From Bufo bufo (Eukaryota > Chordata > Amphibia > Anura > Bufonidae), in NCBI RefSeq assembly GCF_905171765.1, contig NC_053391.1:693213035-693277034 (forward strand): a stretch of DNA of 64,000 nucleotides, read 5' to 3'. Position 1 is the stretch's first letter, and each line of letters starts with the position of its first letter. Below the pieces are notes generated by a model, which did not search any database, was not told the origin of the DNA, and saw only the letters and a program-made list of their open reading frames with translations. Positions 34,390 through 45,783 of this stretch are shown one piece after another. The position numbers and the translations under genes were made by a program.

Positions 34390-37300
34390 CTCAGGACTAG
34401 ATCTACCTGCTGTACAGTATACTGCCTCTCCACACTGCACAGGTCAGGACTAGATCTATCTGCTGTACAGTATACTGCCTCTCCACACTGCACAGGTCAG
34501 GACTAGATCTATCTGCTGTACAGTATACTGCCTCTCCACACTGCACAGGTCAGGACTAGATCTATCTGCTGTACAGTATACTGCCTCTCCACACTGCACA
34601 GGTCAGGACTAGATCTATCTGCTGTACAGTATACTGCCTCTCCACACTGCACCGGTCAGGGCTAGATCTATCTGCTGTACAGTATACTGCCTCTCCACAC
34701 TGCACAGGTCAGGACTACATCTACCTGCTGTACAGTATACTGCCTCTCCACACTGCACAGGTCAGGACTGGATCTATCTGCGATACAGTATACTGCCTCT
34801 CCACACTGCACAGGTCAGGGCTAGATCTATCTGCGATACAGTATACTGCCTCTCCACACTGCACAGGACAGGACTAGATCTACCTGCTGTACAGTATACT
34901 GCCTCTTCACCCTGCACAGGTCAGGACTAGATCTACCTGCTGTACAGTATACTGCCTCTCCACACTGCACAGGTCAGGACTAGATCTACCTGCTGTACAG
35001 TATACTGCCTCTACACACTGCACAGGTCAGGACTAGATCTACCTGCTGTACAGTATACTGCCTCTCCACCCTGCACAGGTCAGGACTACATCTACCTGCT
35101 GTACAGTATACTGCCTCTCCACCCTGCACAGGTCAGGACTAGATCTACCTGCTGTACAGTATACTGCCTCTCCACACTGCACAGATCAGGACTACATCTA
35201 CCTGCTGTACAGTATACTGCCTCTCCACACTGCACAGGTCAGGGCTAGATCTACCTGCTGTACAGTATACTGCCTCTCCACACTGCACAGGTCAGGACTA
35301 GATCTACCTGCTTTACAGTATACTGCCTCTCCACACTGCACAGGTCAGGACTACATCTACCTACTGTACAGTATACTGCCTCTCCACACTGCACAGGTGA
35401 GGGCTAGATCTACCTGCTGTACAGTATACTGCCTCTCCACACTGCACAGGTCAGGACTAGCTCTACCTGCTGTACAGTATACTGCCTCTCCACACTGCAC
35501 AGGTCAGGACTAGATCTACCTGCTTTACAGTATACTGCCTCTCCACACTGCACAGATCAGGACTACATCTACCTGCTGTACAGTATACTGCCTCTCCACA
35601 CTGCACAGGTCAGAGCTAGATCTACCTGCTGTACAGTATACTGCCTCTCCACACTGCACAGGTCAGGGCTATATATACCTGCTGTACAGTATACTGCCTC
35701 TCCACACTGCACAGGTCAGGACTAGATCTATCTGCTGTACAGTATACTGCGTCTCCACACTGCACAGGTCAGGGCTAGATCTACCTGCTGTACAGTATAC
35801 TGCCTCTCCACACTGCACAGGTCAGGACTAGATCTACCTGCTTTACAGTATACTGCCTCTCCACACTGCACAGATCAGGACTACATCTACCTGCTGTACA
35901 GTATACTGCCTCTCCACACTGCACAGGTCAGGGCTAGATCTATCTGCTGTACAGTATACTGCCTCTCCACATCGCACAGGTCAGGACTAGATCTACCTGC
36001 TTGTACAGTATACTGCCTCTTCACACTGCACAGGTCAGGACTAGATCTACCTGCTGTACAGTATACTGCCTCTCCACCCTGCACAGGTCAGGACTACATC
36101 TACCTGCTGTACAGTATACTGCCTCTCCACCCTGCACAGGTCAGGACTAGATCTACCTGCTGTACAGTATACTGCCTCTCCACACTGCACAGATCAGGAC
36201 TACATCTACCTGCTGTACAGTATACTGCCTCTCCACACTGCACAGGTCAGGGCTAGATCTACCTGCTGTACAGTATACTGCCTCTCCACACTGCACAGGT
36301 CAGGACTAGATCTACCTGCTTTACAGTATACTGCCTCTCCACACTGCACAGGTCAGGACTACATCTACCTACTGTACAGTATACTGCCTCTCCACACTCC
36401 ACAGGTCAGGGCTAGATCTACCTGCTGTACAGTATACTGCCTCTCCACACTGCACAGGTCAGGACTAGCTCTACCTGCTGTACAGTATACTGCCTCTCCA
36501 CACTGCACAGGTCAGGACTAGATCTACCTGCTTTACAGTATACTGCCTCTCCACACTGCACAGATCAGGACTACATCTACCTGCTGTACAGTATACTGCC
36601 TCTCCACACTGCACAGGTCAGGGCTAGATCTACCTGCTGTACAGTATACTGCCTCTCCACACTGCACAGGTCAGGGCTATATATACCTGCTGTACAGTAT
36701 ACTGCCTCTCCACACTGCACAGGTCCGGACTAGATCTATCTGCTGTACAGTATACTGCGTCTCCACACTGCACAGGTCAGGGCTAGATCTACCTGCTGTA
36801 CAGTATACTGCCTCTCCACACTGCACAGATCAGGACTACATCTACCTGCTGTACAGTATACTGCCTCTCCACACTGCACAGGTCAGGGCTAGATCTACTT
36901 GCTGTACAGTATACTGCCTCTCCACACTGCACAGGTCAGGGCTATATATACCTGCTGTACAGTATACTGCCTCTCCACACTGCACAGGTCAGGACTAGAT
37001 CTATCTGCAGCACAGTATACTGCCACTCCACACTAGACAGGTCAGGGCTATATCGATCTGCTGTACAGTATACTGCCTCTCCACACTGCACAGGTCAGTA
37101 CTAGATCTATCTGCTGTACAGTATACTTCCTCTCCACACTGCACAGGTCAGGACTAGATCTACCTGCTGTACAGTATACTGCCTCTCCACACTGCACAGG
37201 TCAGGACTAGATCTATCTGCTGTACAGTATACTGCCTCTCCACACCGCACAGGTCAGGACTAGATCTATCTGCTGTACAGTATACTGCCTCTCCACACTG

Positions 37301-38155
37301 CACAGGTCAGGACTAGATCTACCTGCTGTACAGTATACTGCCTCTCCACACTGCAGAGGTCAATATTAGATCTACCTGCTGTACAGTATACTGCCTCTCC
37401 ACACTGCAGAGGTCAATACTAGATCTATCTGCAATACAGTATACTGCCTCTCCACACTGTACAGGTCAGGACTAGATCTATCTGCGATACAGTATACTGC
37501 CTCTCCACACTGCAGAGGTCAGTACTAGATCTATCTGCTGTACAGTATACTGCCTCTCCACACTGCACAGGTCAGGACTAGCTCTACCTGCTGTACAGTA
37601 TACTGCCTCTCCACACTGCAGAGGTCAGTACTAGATCTATCTGCTGTACAGTATACTTCCTCTCCACACTGCACAGGTCAGGACTAGCTCTACCTGCTGT
37701 ACAGTATACTGCCTCTCCACACTGCAGAGGTCAGTACTAGATCTATCTGCGATACAGTATACTGCCTCTCCACACTGCACAGGTCAGGACTAGCTCTACC
37801 TGCTGTACAGTATACTGCCTCTCCACACTGCACCGGTCAGGACTAGCTCTACCTGCTGTACAGTATACTGCCTCTCCACACTGCACAGGTCAGGGCTAGA
37901 TCTACCTGCTGTACAGTATACTGCCTCTCCACACTGTACAGGTCAGGACTAGATCTATCTGCTGTACAGTATACTTCCTCTCCACACTGCAGAGGTCAGT
38001 ACTAGATCTATCTGCTGTACAGTATACTGCCTCTCCACACTGCAGAGGTCAGTACTAGATCTACCTGCTGTACAGTATACTTCCTCTCCACACTGCAGAG
38101 GTCAGTACTAGATCTATCTGCTGTACAGTATACTGCCTCTCCACACTGCAGAGGT
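34390..38155. repeat. 53-bp minisatellite array
   Basis: About 71 copies of a 53-base unit containing ggtcaggactagatctacct and acagtatactgcctctccac. Blocks of variants (ctttacagt, cgatacagt, gcagaggtc, tatatatacc) recur together, for example near 35190-35690 and 36180-36700 at a spacing of about 1.0 kb, indicating multi-unit duplication. Confidence 0.97.
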
Positions 38156-38813
38156 TTTGTTTTAGGTCCTTCAGGTTACACAATAAAACATACAAGACCA
38201 GGAGAAAAGTACTGAGAGAAAATTTTTATCATATACCCCCTTTGGGCACAAATTGGGGGCACCGGGGAGACAATGCTTAGTAAAGTGACAAAGGATCACT
38301 ACTGCCTGGGCGCTGAAAGCTGGCACATTTATATGGCTCTATGAGATGGATAATATCAGACTCCACCATCTGCAGCCGTTTGCGATGTAATTTTATCACA
38401 GTCTGAGAAGTGAAGCGTGGCATCGCGCCAGCAACATGAGAAGCTTCTAATGAGGGTCTGATTGGCACTTAAGGCATCAATGAAAAAACAAGAAAGGAAT
38501 AAAAATAGGAAGGATTTCAACACTTCTCCTAAAATAACCAAGAACTACAGAGAGTGGGGGAGGGAGTTGCACCACTACACCCCCTAAGCCATGGCAAGAT
38601 GGCTGCACTTGTTCCATCCCATAGAAGAATGTAACCCTGAGACGGGGGCGATTTATGTTTCACAACACCCATAAAAGTGAATGAAGGCAGCCTGAGAGGG
38701 GTCCACTACATTTCAGAGTCTGCTGTTATGTAGGGGGTATGCTAAAGCTCCTAGTACCCAGAACCCTACCTGACATTGTACAGTAAATGTAGAATTAATG
38801 ATGCAGTTCCTTT
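38156..38813. other. Intron sequence, nothing recognised
   Basis: No exon or clear repeat is seen. A gtccactacatttcag patch is unassigned. Confidence 0.4.
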
Positions 38814-38912
38814 TGCCACCACTAGGGGACTTACTGCATAGAAATGTGTTATTAAAATCAATGTATGGCAACTATAACAATCTGTATACAGTAGCTCCCT
38901 CTAGTGGGGGCA
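38814..38912. mobile_element. Small palindromic repeat with two CTCF-like cores, copy 1
   Basis: Inverted ends: tgccaccactaggggac on the left and gctccctctagtgggggca on the right. Other copies are at 42629-42755 and 56294-56382. About 100 bases, non-coding. Confidence 0.7.
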
Positions 38913-38939
38913 GAAGGAAGACACAATTTTTCATCTGTT

Positions 38940-39109
38940 ATTTCTGACCCCTATAAATAATTCGATTAACCTCCTAACAGTCACGTTAAAATTGGAAAAA
39001 CCCTCCCAAAATGTCCCTTTTTTTATTGTAGATTTTTAATGTGTGTCTGCCGTAAATCTTGTTGGCGCACAACGTAGGGGACACTATTGCATTTTTATTC
39101 ATTTTAGCC
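38940..39109. mobile_element. Degraded interspersed repeat, left part
   Basis: Old interspersed sequence (taaccccctaacagtcac-like start) that appears to resume at 39310 after the inserted TTAA element. The assignment rests on general resemblance and is weak. Confidence 0.35.
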
Positions 39110-39309
39110 TTAAAGGGAACCTGTCACCAGTTTTATGGTGTCCTAACTAAGGGCAACATAAATAAGTAACTGATTCTCCTTCTTTAATTGACCGATCTGC
39201 CAACATCTTGTATTGAAAAGCTCCAGCTGATAATGATGAGTCCTGAATATTCATGAGCTCCTGATTGATTTGATTATAATCAAATATCCACATGACAGGT
39301 TCCCTTTAA
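39110..39309. mobile_element. TTAA-flanked 200-bp MITE (piggyBac-like)
   Basis: Near-perfect ends: TTAAAGGGAACCTGTCA on the left and TGACAGGTTCCCTTTAA on the right, including TTAA at both sides. It interrupts an older repeat (38940-39109 and 39310-39560). No coding capacity. Confidence 0.88.
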
Positions 39310-39560
39310 GGACCAATAATATTTCCCCCTTTGTGTTCTAGCAGTCATAACTTTTTAATATTTTCTTCTAGTTTTTTATTTTATTTTGCGGGATTAGTTT
39401 TAGGAACCATTTTGGGGTATATATAGTGTAATAAATAACATTTATTATTTTATTTTTAGGGGGACATTTTTACATTATTTTGTGGAATTTACTTACGGCG
39501 TTCACTGTGTGGTAAAAATGACATAATTTTATTATGTTGGTCAGTAAACTGATAACAATG
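39310..39560. mobile_element. Degraded interspersed repeat, right part
   Basis: The sequence cataactttttaat, tttgcgggattag and ccattttggggtatata resembles a very common anuran interspersed repeat. The class is uncertain. Confidence 0.45.
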
Positions 39561-39885
39561 TCAGATTTCTATATATTTTTTTACTATTTTTCTCTCCTCC
39601 TGTCAGCTATGCAAATGCTGCATCATTCTCCTCGAGACTGACAGGGAAGGGGGGATGCTTTAGCTGCTCATATCTCTGGTCTGGTACCAGCTAGAGATAT
39701 GGGTTTTGAATTGCAAGTTTTCAAACAATGCCAGAATGACAGCAATATCTCCAGTACATGGGAAGATATCACTGTTAGAAATCAGGATGCAGTGAATGCA
39801 GCTGAAAGTGAAAGTAAAAGCAGGTTTTACCCGTGATTATTCCTCTGTTGCTTGGACTAATTATATGAACGAATGAAAGGCGTTA
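39561..39885. other. Intron sequence, possibly old repeat
   Basis: It contains a short inverted pair (cctgtcag ... ctgacagg, 39599-39645) but no recognisable gene. Confidence 0.3.
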
Positions 39886-40070
39886 GAAAGATAGCTGCGT
39901 TCTTCCAAAAACAGCCCCACACCCGTGTGCAGGTTGTATGTGGTATTGCAGCTCAACCTCATTCACTTTAATGGAGCAAAGCTACAGTACCAGGCAGAAC
40001 CTACTGACGGAGCAGCGCTGTTTTCGTAGGACCGCAGAAACGTTTTTCTACCCCTGGAAAATCCCTTTAA
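39886..40070. mobile_element. Palindromic MITE (ccaaaaacagc family)
   Basis: The left end has ttcttccaaaaacagccc and the right end agcgctgttttcgtagg. The centre carries gtattgcagctcaacc. It ends ccctttaa. Relatives are at 22420-22565 and 56059-56135. Confidence 0.65.
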
Positions 40071-40554
40071 GAAATCTCCAGCGTTTTTAACCCCTTCATC
40101 ACCAAAGACTATTAGGGATATGAGACAACACTCGCTAAAGCACCCCCAGGGAAATTACTAACCCTTAAAAAACCTAGAAAAGTGAGTATATTTGGGACAT
40201 TTTGCTGTCTCCACCATGGGCACCCACTTACTTGAAAATACCCCTGCGTTCTCCCGGCTAAAGTATGTGCAACCAGCTCTCCAGCCATCATAATATCTGC
40301 AGATAAAATGTTAGTTATATTAACTAAAGCATTAGGTACTTGGTGCCTCATGCCTCTTAATTGCTTGAACTGTCTTATTGATTACCCAAATAAATAAAAA
40401 ATACATAAAAATAAAAAAATAAAATTTATGCGCAAAAAAAGATTGCATAAAAATTTGCATTTTGAAGTGAAATCTTAGCCAGCAGCAGCGACAGCCTTGA
40501 GGCTGTGTGGATAGGTCTCCTAGTAGCATTTACTTTGCCGTTTATTTTACAAGG

Positions 40555-40710
40555 GCGTGAATACTTATGCAGTCAATGATTTCAACACTTTTTAAGTAAT
40601 TTTTTTTTTTTATTCTGTCAAGGCAAAAGATATCCATCGTGATCTGATAACAATGAAACATAAAAAAGTGCAATGAGAGGGGTGTTAATACTTTTGTAGT
40701 AGCCAGATAT
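40555..40710. mobile_element. Probable Tc1/mariner end relic
   Basis: The sequences gtgaatacttatgcagtcaa and gtgttaatacttttgtagta resemble the terminal parts of Tc1-like elements. No transposase reading is found. Confidence 0.4.
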
Positions 40711-41040
40711 CTAAGGGAACGTGGCCAAAGCTTCCACTTCTGGAGTGAGAAATGTCATCCTATTGACTAATGTCTGGAGTTAATTGCCGGCGCGCTGACA
40801 GGAACAGATTGATTCCCTGTATGAGTGTTACGCTGTCTAACTTTTTATCAGAAGGAGATTAAAGATCGTGCGGCTCAGGACATCAATTTCATGTTGAAGC
40901 TGAGCGCCGTGTCGGGAATAATGATCCGCAGAACCCTAAATATGTAGCTGTAGCTTTAATTATGTCCTCCCCCTCAAACTGCCACCTGCAGGATCTCAAT
41001 TAGTAAAAGAAAAAGATAATAAAGTATAAAAAAAATGTCT
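40711..41040. other. Single-copy-looking stretch
   Basis: From about 40780 to 40975 (agttaattgccggcgcgctg, then gtagctttaattatgtcc) the sequence is unlike the repeats around it and may be a conserved non-coding element. Confidence 0.3.
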
Positions 41041-42055
41041 TATTGTGGTGGGAGCGGCATGACACAGAAGAGATAAGGTGGGAGGGGCCTGACACAGAGG
41101 AGATGAAGTAGGAAGGGCATGACACATAAAAGAGATGAGGAAGGAGGGGCCTAACACAGAAGAGATAAGGTGGGAGGGGCCTGACACATAGAGGAGATGA
41201 AGTAGGAAGGGCATGACACATAAAAGAGACGAGGAAGGAGGGGTCTGACACAGAAGAGACGAGGAAGGAGGGGCCTGACACAGAAGAGATAAGGTGGGAG
41301 GGGCCTGACACAGAGGAGATGAAGTAGGAAGGGCATGACACATAAAAGAGACGAGGAAGGAGGGGACTGGCACACAGAAGAGACAAGGAAGGAGGGGCCT
41401 GACACAGAAGAGATAACGTGGGAGGGGCCTGACACAGAGGAGATGAAGTAGGAAGGGCATGACACATAAAAGAGATGAGGAAGGAGGGGTCTGACACATA
41501 GAAGAGACAAGGAAGGAGGGGTCTGACACATAGAAGAGACAAGGAAGGAGGGGCCTGACACATAGAGGAGACGAGGAAGGAGGGGCCTGACACATAGAAG
41601 AGTCGAGGAAGGAGGGGCCTGACACATAGAAGAGACGAGGAAGGAGGGGCCTGACACATAGAAGAGACGAGGAAGGAGGGGCCTGACACATAGAAGAGAC
41701 GAGGAAGGAGGGGCCTGACACATAGAAGAGACGAGGAAGGAGGGGCCTGACACATAGAAGAGATAAGGGAGGAGGGGCCTGACACATAGAAGAGATGAGG
41801 AAGGAGGGGCCTGACACATAAAAGAGATAAGGGAGGAAGGGCCTGACACATAGAAGAGACGAGGAAGGAGGGGCCTGACACATAGAAGAGACGAGGAAGG
41901 AGGGGCCTGACACATAGAAGAGACGAGGAAGGAGGGGCCTGACACATAGAAGAGATAAGGGAGGAGGGGCCTGACACATAGAAGAGATGAGGAAGGAGGG
42001 GCCTGACACACAAAAGAGATAAGGCCTGACACACATAGGGGCCTGACACACAAAA
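41041..42055. repeat. 32-bp minisatellite array
   Basis: About 31 copies of a 32-base unit, gacacatagaagagacgagg followed by aaggaggggcct. The left third also has longer compound variants (gatgaagtaggaagggcatg). Long minus-strand open frames here (up to 419 codons) are the repeat read in three frames; one of them runs into the array from the real PDE2A exon at 42152-42226. Confidence 0.97.
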
Positions 42056-42151
42056 GCAGACACACTCTCTCACACCCCCTTCTGTACGCTCTAGCAAATG
42101 TATTTTGCCTCCTGAACCTGCTGAGGACCCCCTTCCCCAAAGTGCACCCAC

Positions 42152-42226
42152 CTGACAGAAGAGCTGGTGACTGTCCTCAGATACCAGGAGGAGGCAGCAA
42201 CACGGCGACTGCGTCTGTTCTTCAAG
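42152..42226 (-). CDS. PDE2A: PDE2A internal exon (first half of GAF-A)
   Basis: A 75-base exon of 25 codons with acceptor TATGTCTTTCAG and donor GTGGGT. It encodes LEEQTQSPCCCLLLVSEDSH followed by QLFCQ, matching the CCLLLVSED strand of PDE2A GAF-A. It is in phase 0 at both ends and continues into the 42-base exon at 33047-33088. This is the most 5' exon I can find; the preceding segment of the protein is not seen between 42227 and 64000 and probably lies further right. Confidence 0.94.
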
Positions 42227-42628
42227 CTGAAAGACATAAGAAGAGAAGTGAGAAATCAAAGCAAAGGAGACATCTTTTCTAGATCTCTGCTTGCTGTCAC
42301 TGAAAGGGAATGTTTCCCTTTAGAAGATGAAGATCTGTTCTGTGCATGTGATGGACACACAGGAGCTGGACTCATTAGAGCCCCTTTAGAGGTTGTCACC
42401 CTTCACCCCAAAATCCTGGACTCTGAATTTTCTTAGTTTCGGTGAAATGCTAAATCATGAGACGACTTACTATTGAGGAGCCTGATAATGATGGGCGACA
42501 ATCCCGCTGGAAAGTGGAGGCTGGGTCCACAAATCTATGCTGATTAATTGCTTAACCTACCTTCAAAGCCAGATTTTCCTAATACACAGAACAGAATTCT
42601 CTGCATAGGTCTTCCTTCTATGTAAAAA
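42227..42628. other. Intron with a fragment of foldback family F
   Basis: At 42278-42330, tctagatctctgcttgctgt matches the outer arm of the foldback elements at 17872 and 54561. The rest is unassigned. Confidence 0.4.
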
Positions 42629-42755
42629 TGTTGTCTGCCTGCAGCCACCACTAGGGGGAGCTTACTGCATACAGATTTACTACTGAGGTCAAGGTATTAC
42701 AGGTATGCATAGAGCTCCCTCTAGTGGTGGCTGCAGGCAGACACAATGTTACCAT
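42629..42755. mobile_element. Small palindromic repeat with two CTCF-like cores, copy 2
   Basis: The best copy: gcctgcagccaccactaggg on the left and its inverse, ctagtggtggctgcaggc, on the right. The arms match almost perfectly over about 35 bases. CCACTAGGGGG fits the CTCF core on each arm in opposite orientations. Confidence 0.8.
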
Positions 42756-43601
42756 TTCACTTTACGTCTATAAATGGGATACCAGAAAACTAAGATCTGA
42801 CCATAAACAATAAAAAATAAAAAGGGCAAAGAAAGTTAAACCTTTCTAAAAATAGTGTTTAGTGGTGGACATGTCCTTTAAGATGGGCAGCAGGTGAGCA
42901 GCGAAGAACACCCCTGCCGCTCGCTGCTTATTCAGCCTATGAAGGTGTCCACTGCGCAGGAAGAAGACCGAACTCGTACAATGCAGGAAAGAGAAAAACT
43001 TAGAGCAGCAGGTAACCGGAGGAATACAAAGCGCGGGAGCTACTGGAGCGAAGGAGAATAAACAGAAGGAGCGATAGTGGATGAAAGAGGCGCAGCGAGA
43101 ACAGCCACCATTGTCCAAAATCAGTGGAGAGGAGTCTGAAAATAGCAGAATGTTGTTGTGTGGAGGCTCCGGGCTCTAAATGACACAAATCGGAACAAAT
43201 CCAATATGAGTCAAATCAGTCTACCCCTGTATACCGCCTGACAGCAAAGTCAATGGTTTGGGGGGGGGGGGGGGGGGGGGCGGGGGCAATGGAGGTGCTG
43301 ATGCTTGTCACTTATATCTGGAATGGGTGACTGGGATCCTGAACAGACTTTTATGGCACAGTTCAGGAACACAGCTATTTTAGAGTTTTATCGATCCTAG
43401 GGGTCGGGGCTAGGGAGCCGGCTTTATTAAAGCTCACCTTCTAGATTTATACACATTTAACTTAGAAAAAAAACGTGTCCTTCAGAACTGTGAAAAAAGC
43501 ATTACTGACCTTCAATGGTGACCGTACGGCTCCAGTCAGGGGCCCTGACTCATAACTGGGGGCCCTGAAATAAACTACAAGCTAACTACTTATAAACTTT
43601 A
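42756..43601. other. Sequence upstream of the first visible exon, nothing certain
   Basis: No exon is seen. It includes the G run described separately and an unassigned block at 42840-43200. Confidence 0.4.
43260..43286 (+). repeat. Poly-G tract
   Basis: Twenty-one consecutive G, one C, then five G. Exact length may be affected by sequencing. Confidence 0.9.
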
Positions 43602-43604
43602 TTA

Positions 43605-43969
43605 GGGTACTTTCACATTAGCGGCAGGGGAGTCTGGGAAGCTGTTCCGGCGGGTGAAAAGCCTGTCGGATCCGTCCTGCCGCTAGTTCACGTGTGCCCC
43701 CAGACTGCCGCTCCGTCCCCATTGAATATAATATTGGCGGGGGCGGGTGCACGGCGAGAGGCACTCCGACATGCAGTACTTTTATTCCGGCTGCCTCTCG
43801 TTGTGCGCTGCTGCGATGCAGCAAGACTCCTCCCCCGCCCCATAATAGTGACTAGGGACAGAGCGGCAGTCCGGGGGCACACATGAACTAGTGGCAGGAC
43901 GGATCTGACAGGCTGTTCACCCGCCGAAACAGCCTGCTGGAATCCCCTGCCGCTAGTGTGAAACTAGCC
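43605..43969. mobile_element. PIF/Harbinger-type MITE with TTA target duplication
   Basis: The inverted ends are gggtactttcacattagcgg and cgctagtgtgaaactagcc. TTA flanks both sides (43602-43604 and 43970-43972), matching the TWA target duplication of PIF/Harbinger elements. The two halves are long inverted copies of each other (gtgcccccagactgccgctc facing gagcggcagtccgggggcac). No protein is encoded. Confidence 0.85.
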
Positions 43970-44060
43970 TTATACTAGATCTAACCTCTTTTAAATGGGT
44001 TTATATAGGATGTAGCCATATAATAGTTATATTCCTATATAAAGATGGTATTATCATACA

Positions 44061-45180
44061 GAGGAGGCAGTATTATAGTAGTTATATTCCTGTACATAGG
44101 AGGCAGTATTATAGTAGTTATATTCCTGTACATAGGAGCAGTATTATAGTAGTTATATTCTTGTACATAGGAGCAGTATTATAGTAGTTATATTCTTGTA
44201 CATCGGAGGCAGTATTATAGTAGTTATATTCTTGTACATAGGAGCAGTATTATAGTAGTTATATTCTTGTACATAGGAGCAGTATTATAGTAGTTATATT
44301 CTTGTACATAGGGGGCAGTATTATAATAGTTATATTCCTGTACATAGGAGCAGTATTATAGTAGGTATATTCTTGTACATAGGAGGCAGTATTATAGTAG
44401 TTATATTCTTGTACATAGGGGGCAGTATTATAGTAGTTATATTCCTGTACATAGGAGCAGTATTATAGCAGTTATATTCTTGTACATAGGAGGCAGTATT
44501 ATAGTAGTTATATTCTTGTACATAGGAGCAGTATTATAGCAGTTATATTCTTGTACATAGGAGCAGTATTATAGTAGTTATATTCTTGTACATAGGAGCA
44601 GTATTATAGTAGTTATATTCTTGTACATAGGAGCAGTATTATAGTAGTTATATTCTTGCACATAGGAGCAGTATTATAGTAGTTATATTCTTGTACATAG
44701 GAGCAGTATTATAGTAGTTATATTCTTGTACATAGGAGCAGTATTATAGTAGTTATATTCTTGTACATAGGAGCAGTATTATAGTAGTTATATTCTTGTA
44801 CATAGGGCAGTATTATAGTAGTTATATTCTTGTACATAGGAGGCAGTATTATAGTAGTTATATTCTTGTACATAGGAGGCAGTATTATAGTAGTTATATT
44901 CTTGTAAATAGGAGCAGTATTATAGTAGTTATATTCTTGTACATAGGAGGCAGTATTATAGTAGTTATATTCTTGTACATCGGAGGCAGTATTATAGTAG
45001 TTATATTCTTGTACATAGGAGCAGTATTATAGTAGTTATATTCTTGTACATAGGAGGCAGTATTATAGTAGTTATATTCTTGTACATAGGAGGCAGTATT
45101 ATAGTAGTTATATTCTTGTACATAGGAGCAGTATTATAGTAGTTATATTCTTCTACATACTGTAGGAGCAGTATTATAGT
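44061..45180. repeat. 35/36-bp minisatellite, locus 2, left part
   Basis: About 31 copies of the same unit as locus 1, interrupted at 45180 by an LTR retrotransposon and resumed at 50547. The last five bases before the LTR, ATAGT, are repeated directly after it. Confidence 0.97.
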
Positions 45181-45770
45181 TGTTACGCTGAGCGCTCCGG
45201 GTCCCCCAGGCAGCACTCCAGCGTCTCGGCGTGTGCGTCATCGCTCTCTAGGGCGCACGCGCGCCGGGACTCTTAGATTCAAAGGACCAGTGCACCAGTG
45301 ATTGGTGCCTGGTCCAAAGGGGTTATTAAGGGTTAAGGTTGTGAGAGGCAGTGCTGACTTAATTAGGCTGCACCTGTGCACTGCCCATTTATACCTTCTC
45401 CTCCCACAGCTTTCTGCCGGATCTTTGTGCTTTAGAGAAAACGTTCCCTTCTATGTTAGTTTGCCTTACCTGTTGCCGTACCCGTTGCTACCGTCCACTC
45501 GCCTTTGAACCTTTGCCGCCTGCCCTGACCGCTGCTACGTCCGACTACGCTCTTGCCTTCTCCCTGTGTACCACGCCTTATCAGCTGCCAGAGAGGTCGA
45601 GTTGTTACTAGGGGACACGACCTGGTAGTTACCGCCGCGGCAAATCCATCCCGCTTTGCGGCGGGCTCTGGTGAAGACCAGTAACTGCTTAGAACGGGTC
45701 CTCTAGTACAACCCGCGCCATCGCCTCTCTGGTCCAGAGGATTCACTACCTGTCCTGCCGGTTCGTGACA
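45181..45770 (+). repeat. 5' LTR
   Basis: 590 bases, TG...CA bounded. The promoter-like TTTATA is at 45388-45393. It is eight bases shorter than the 3' LTR because of a 7-base indel near 45430 and a 1-base indel near 45632. Confidence 0.96.
45388..45426 (+). promoter_or_regulatory. LTR TATA box and probable transcript start
   Basis: The TATA box is at 45390-45393. A start 25-30 bases downstream falls at about 45415-45421, inside tgccggatcttt. That sequence is complementary to the primer-binding region just after the LTR. Confidence 0.5.
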
Positions 45771-45783
45771 GTAAGATCGGGCC
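45771..45783 (+). other. Primer-binding region (probably self-primed)
   Basis: gtaagatcgggcc lies between the 5' LTR and the gag ATG. It is complementary at nine of ten positions to gccggatctt at 45416-45425, near the predicted 5' end of the transcript. I see no match to a common tRNA 3' end. The Tf1/sushi group is known to self-prime in this way. Confidence 0.5.

Noticed and set aside
40232..40296. Candidate minus-strand exon with a GTAAGT donor and CTGCAG acceptor
   Set aside because: The PDE2A exon chain is continuous without it and its translation does not resemble the protein.
41000..42259. 419-codon minus-strand open frame
   Set aside because: Only its first part (exon 42152-42226) is real coding sequence; the rest is the 32-bp repeat read through.
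45771..45783. Ordinary tRNA primer-binding site
   Set aside because: No TGG-type start or recognisable tRNA 3' complement; pairing with the transcript 5' end fits better.
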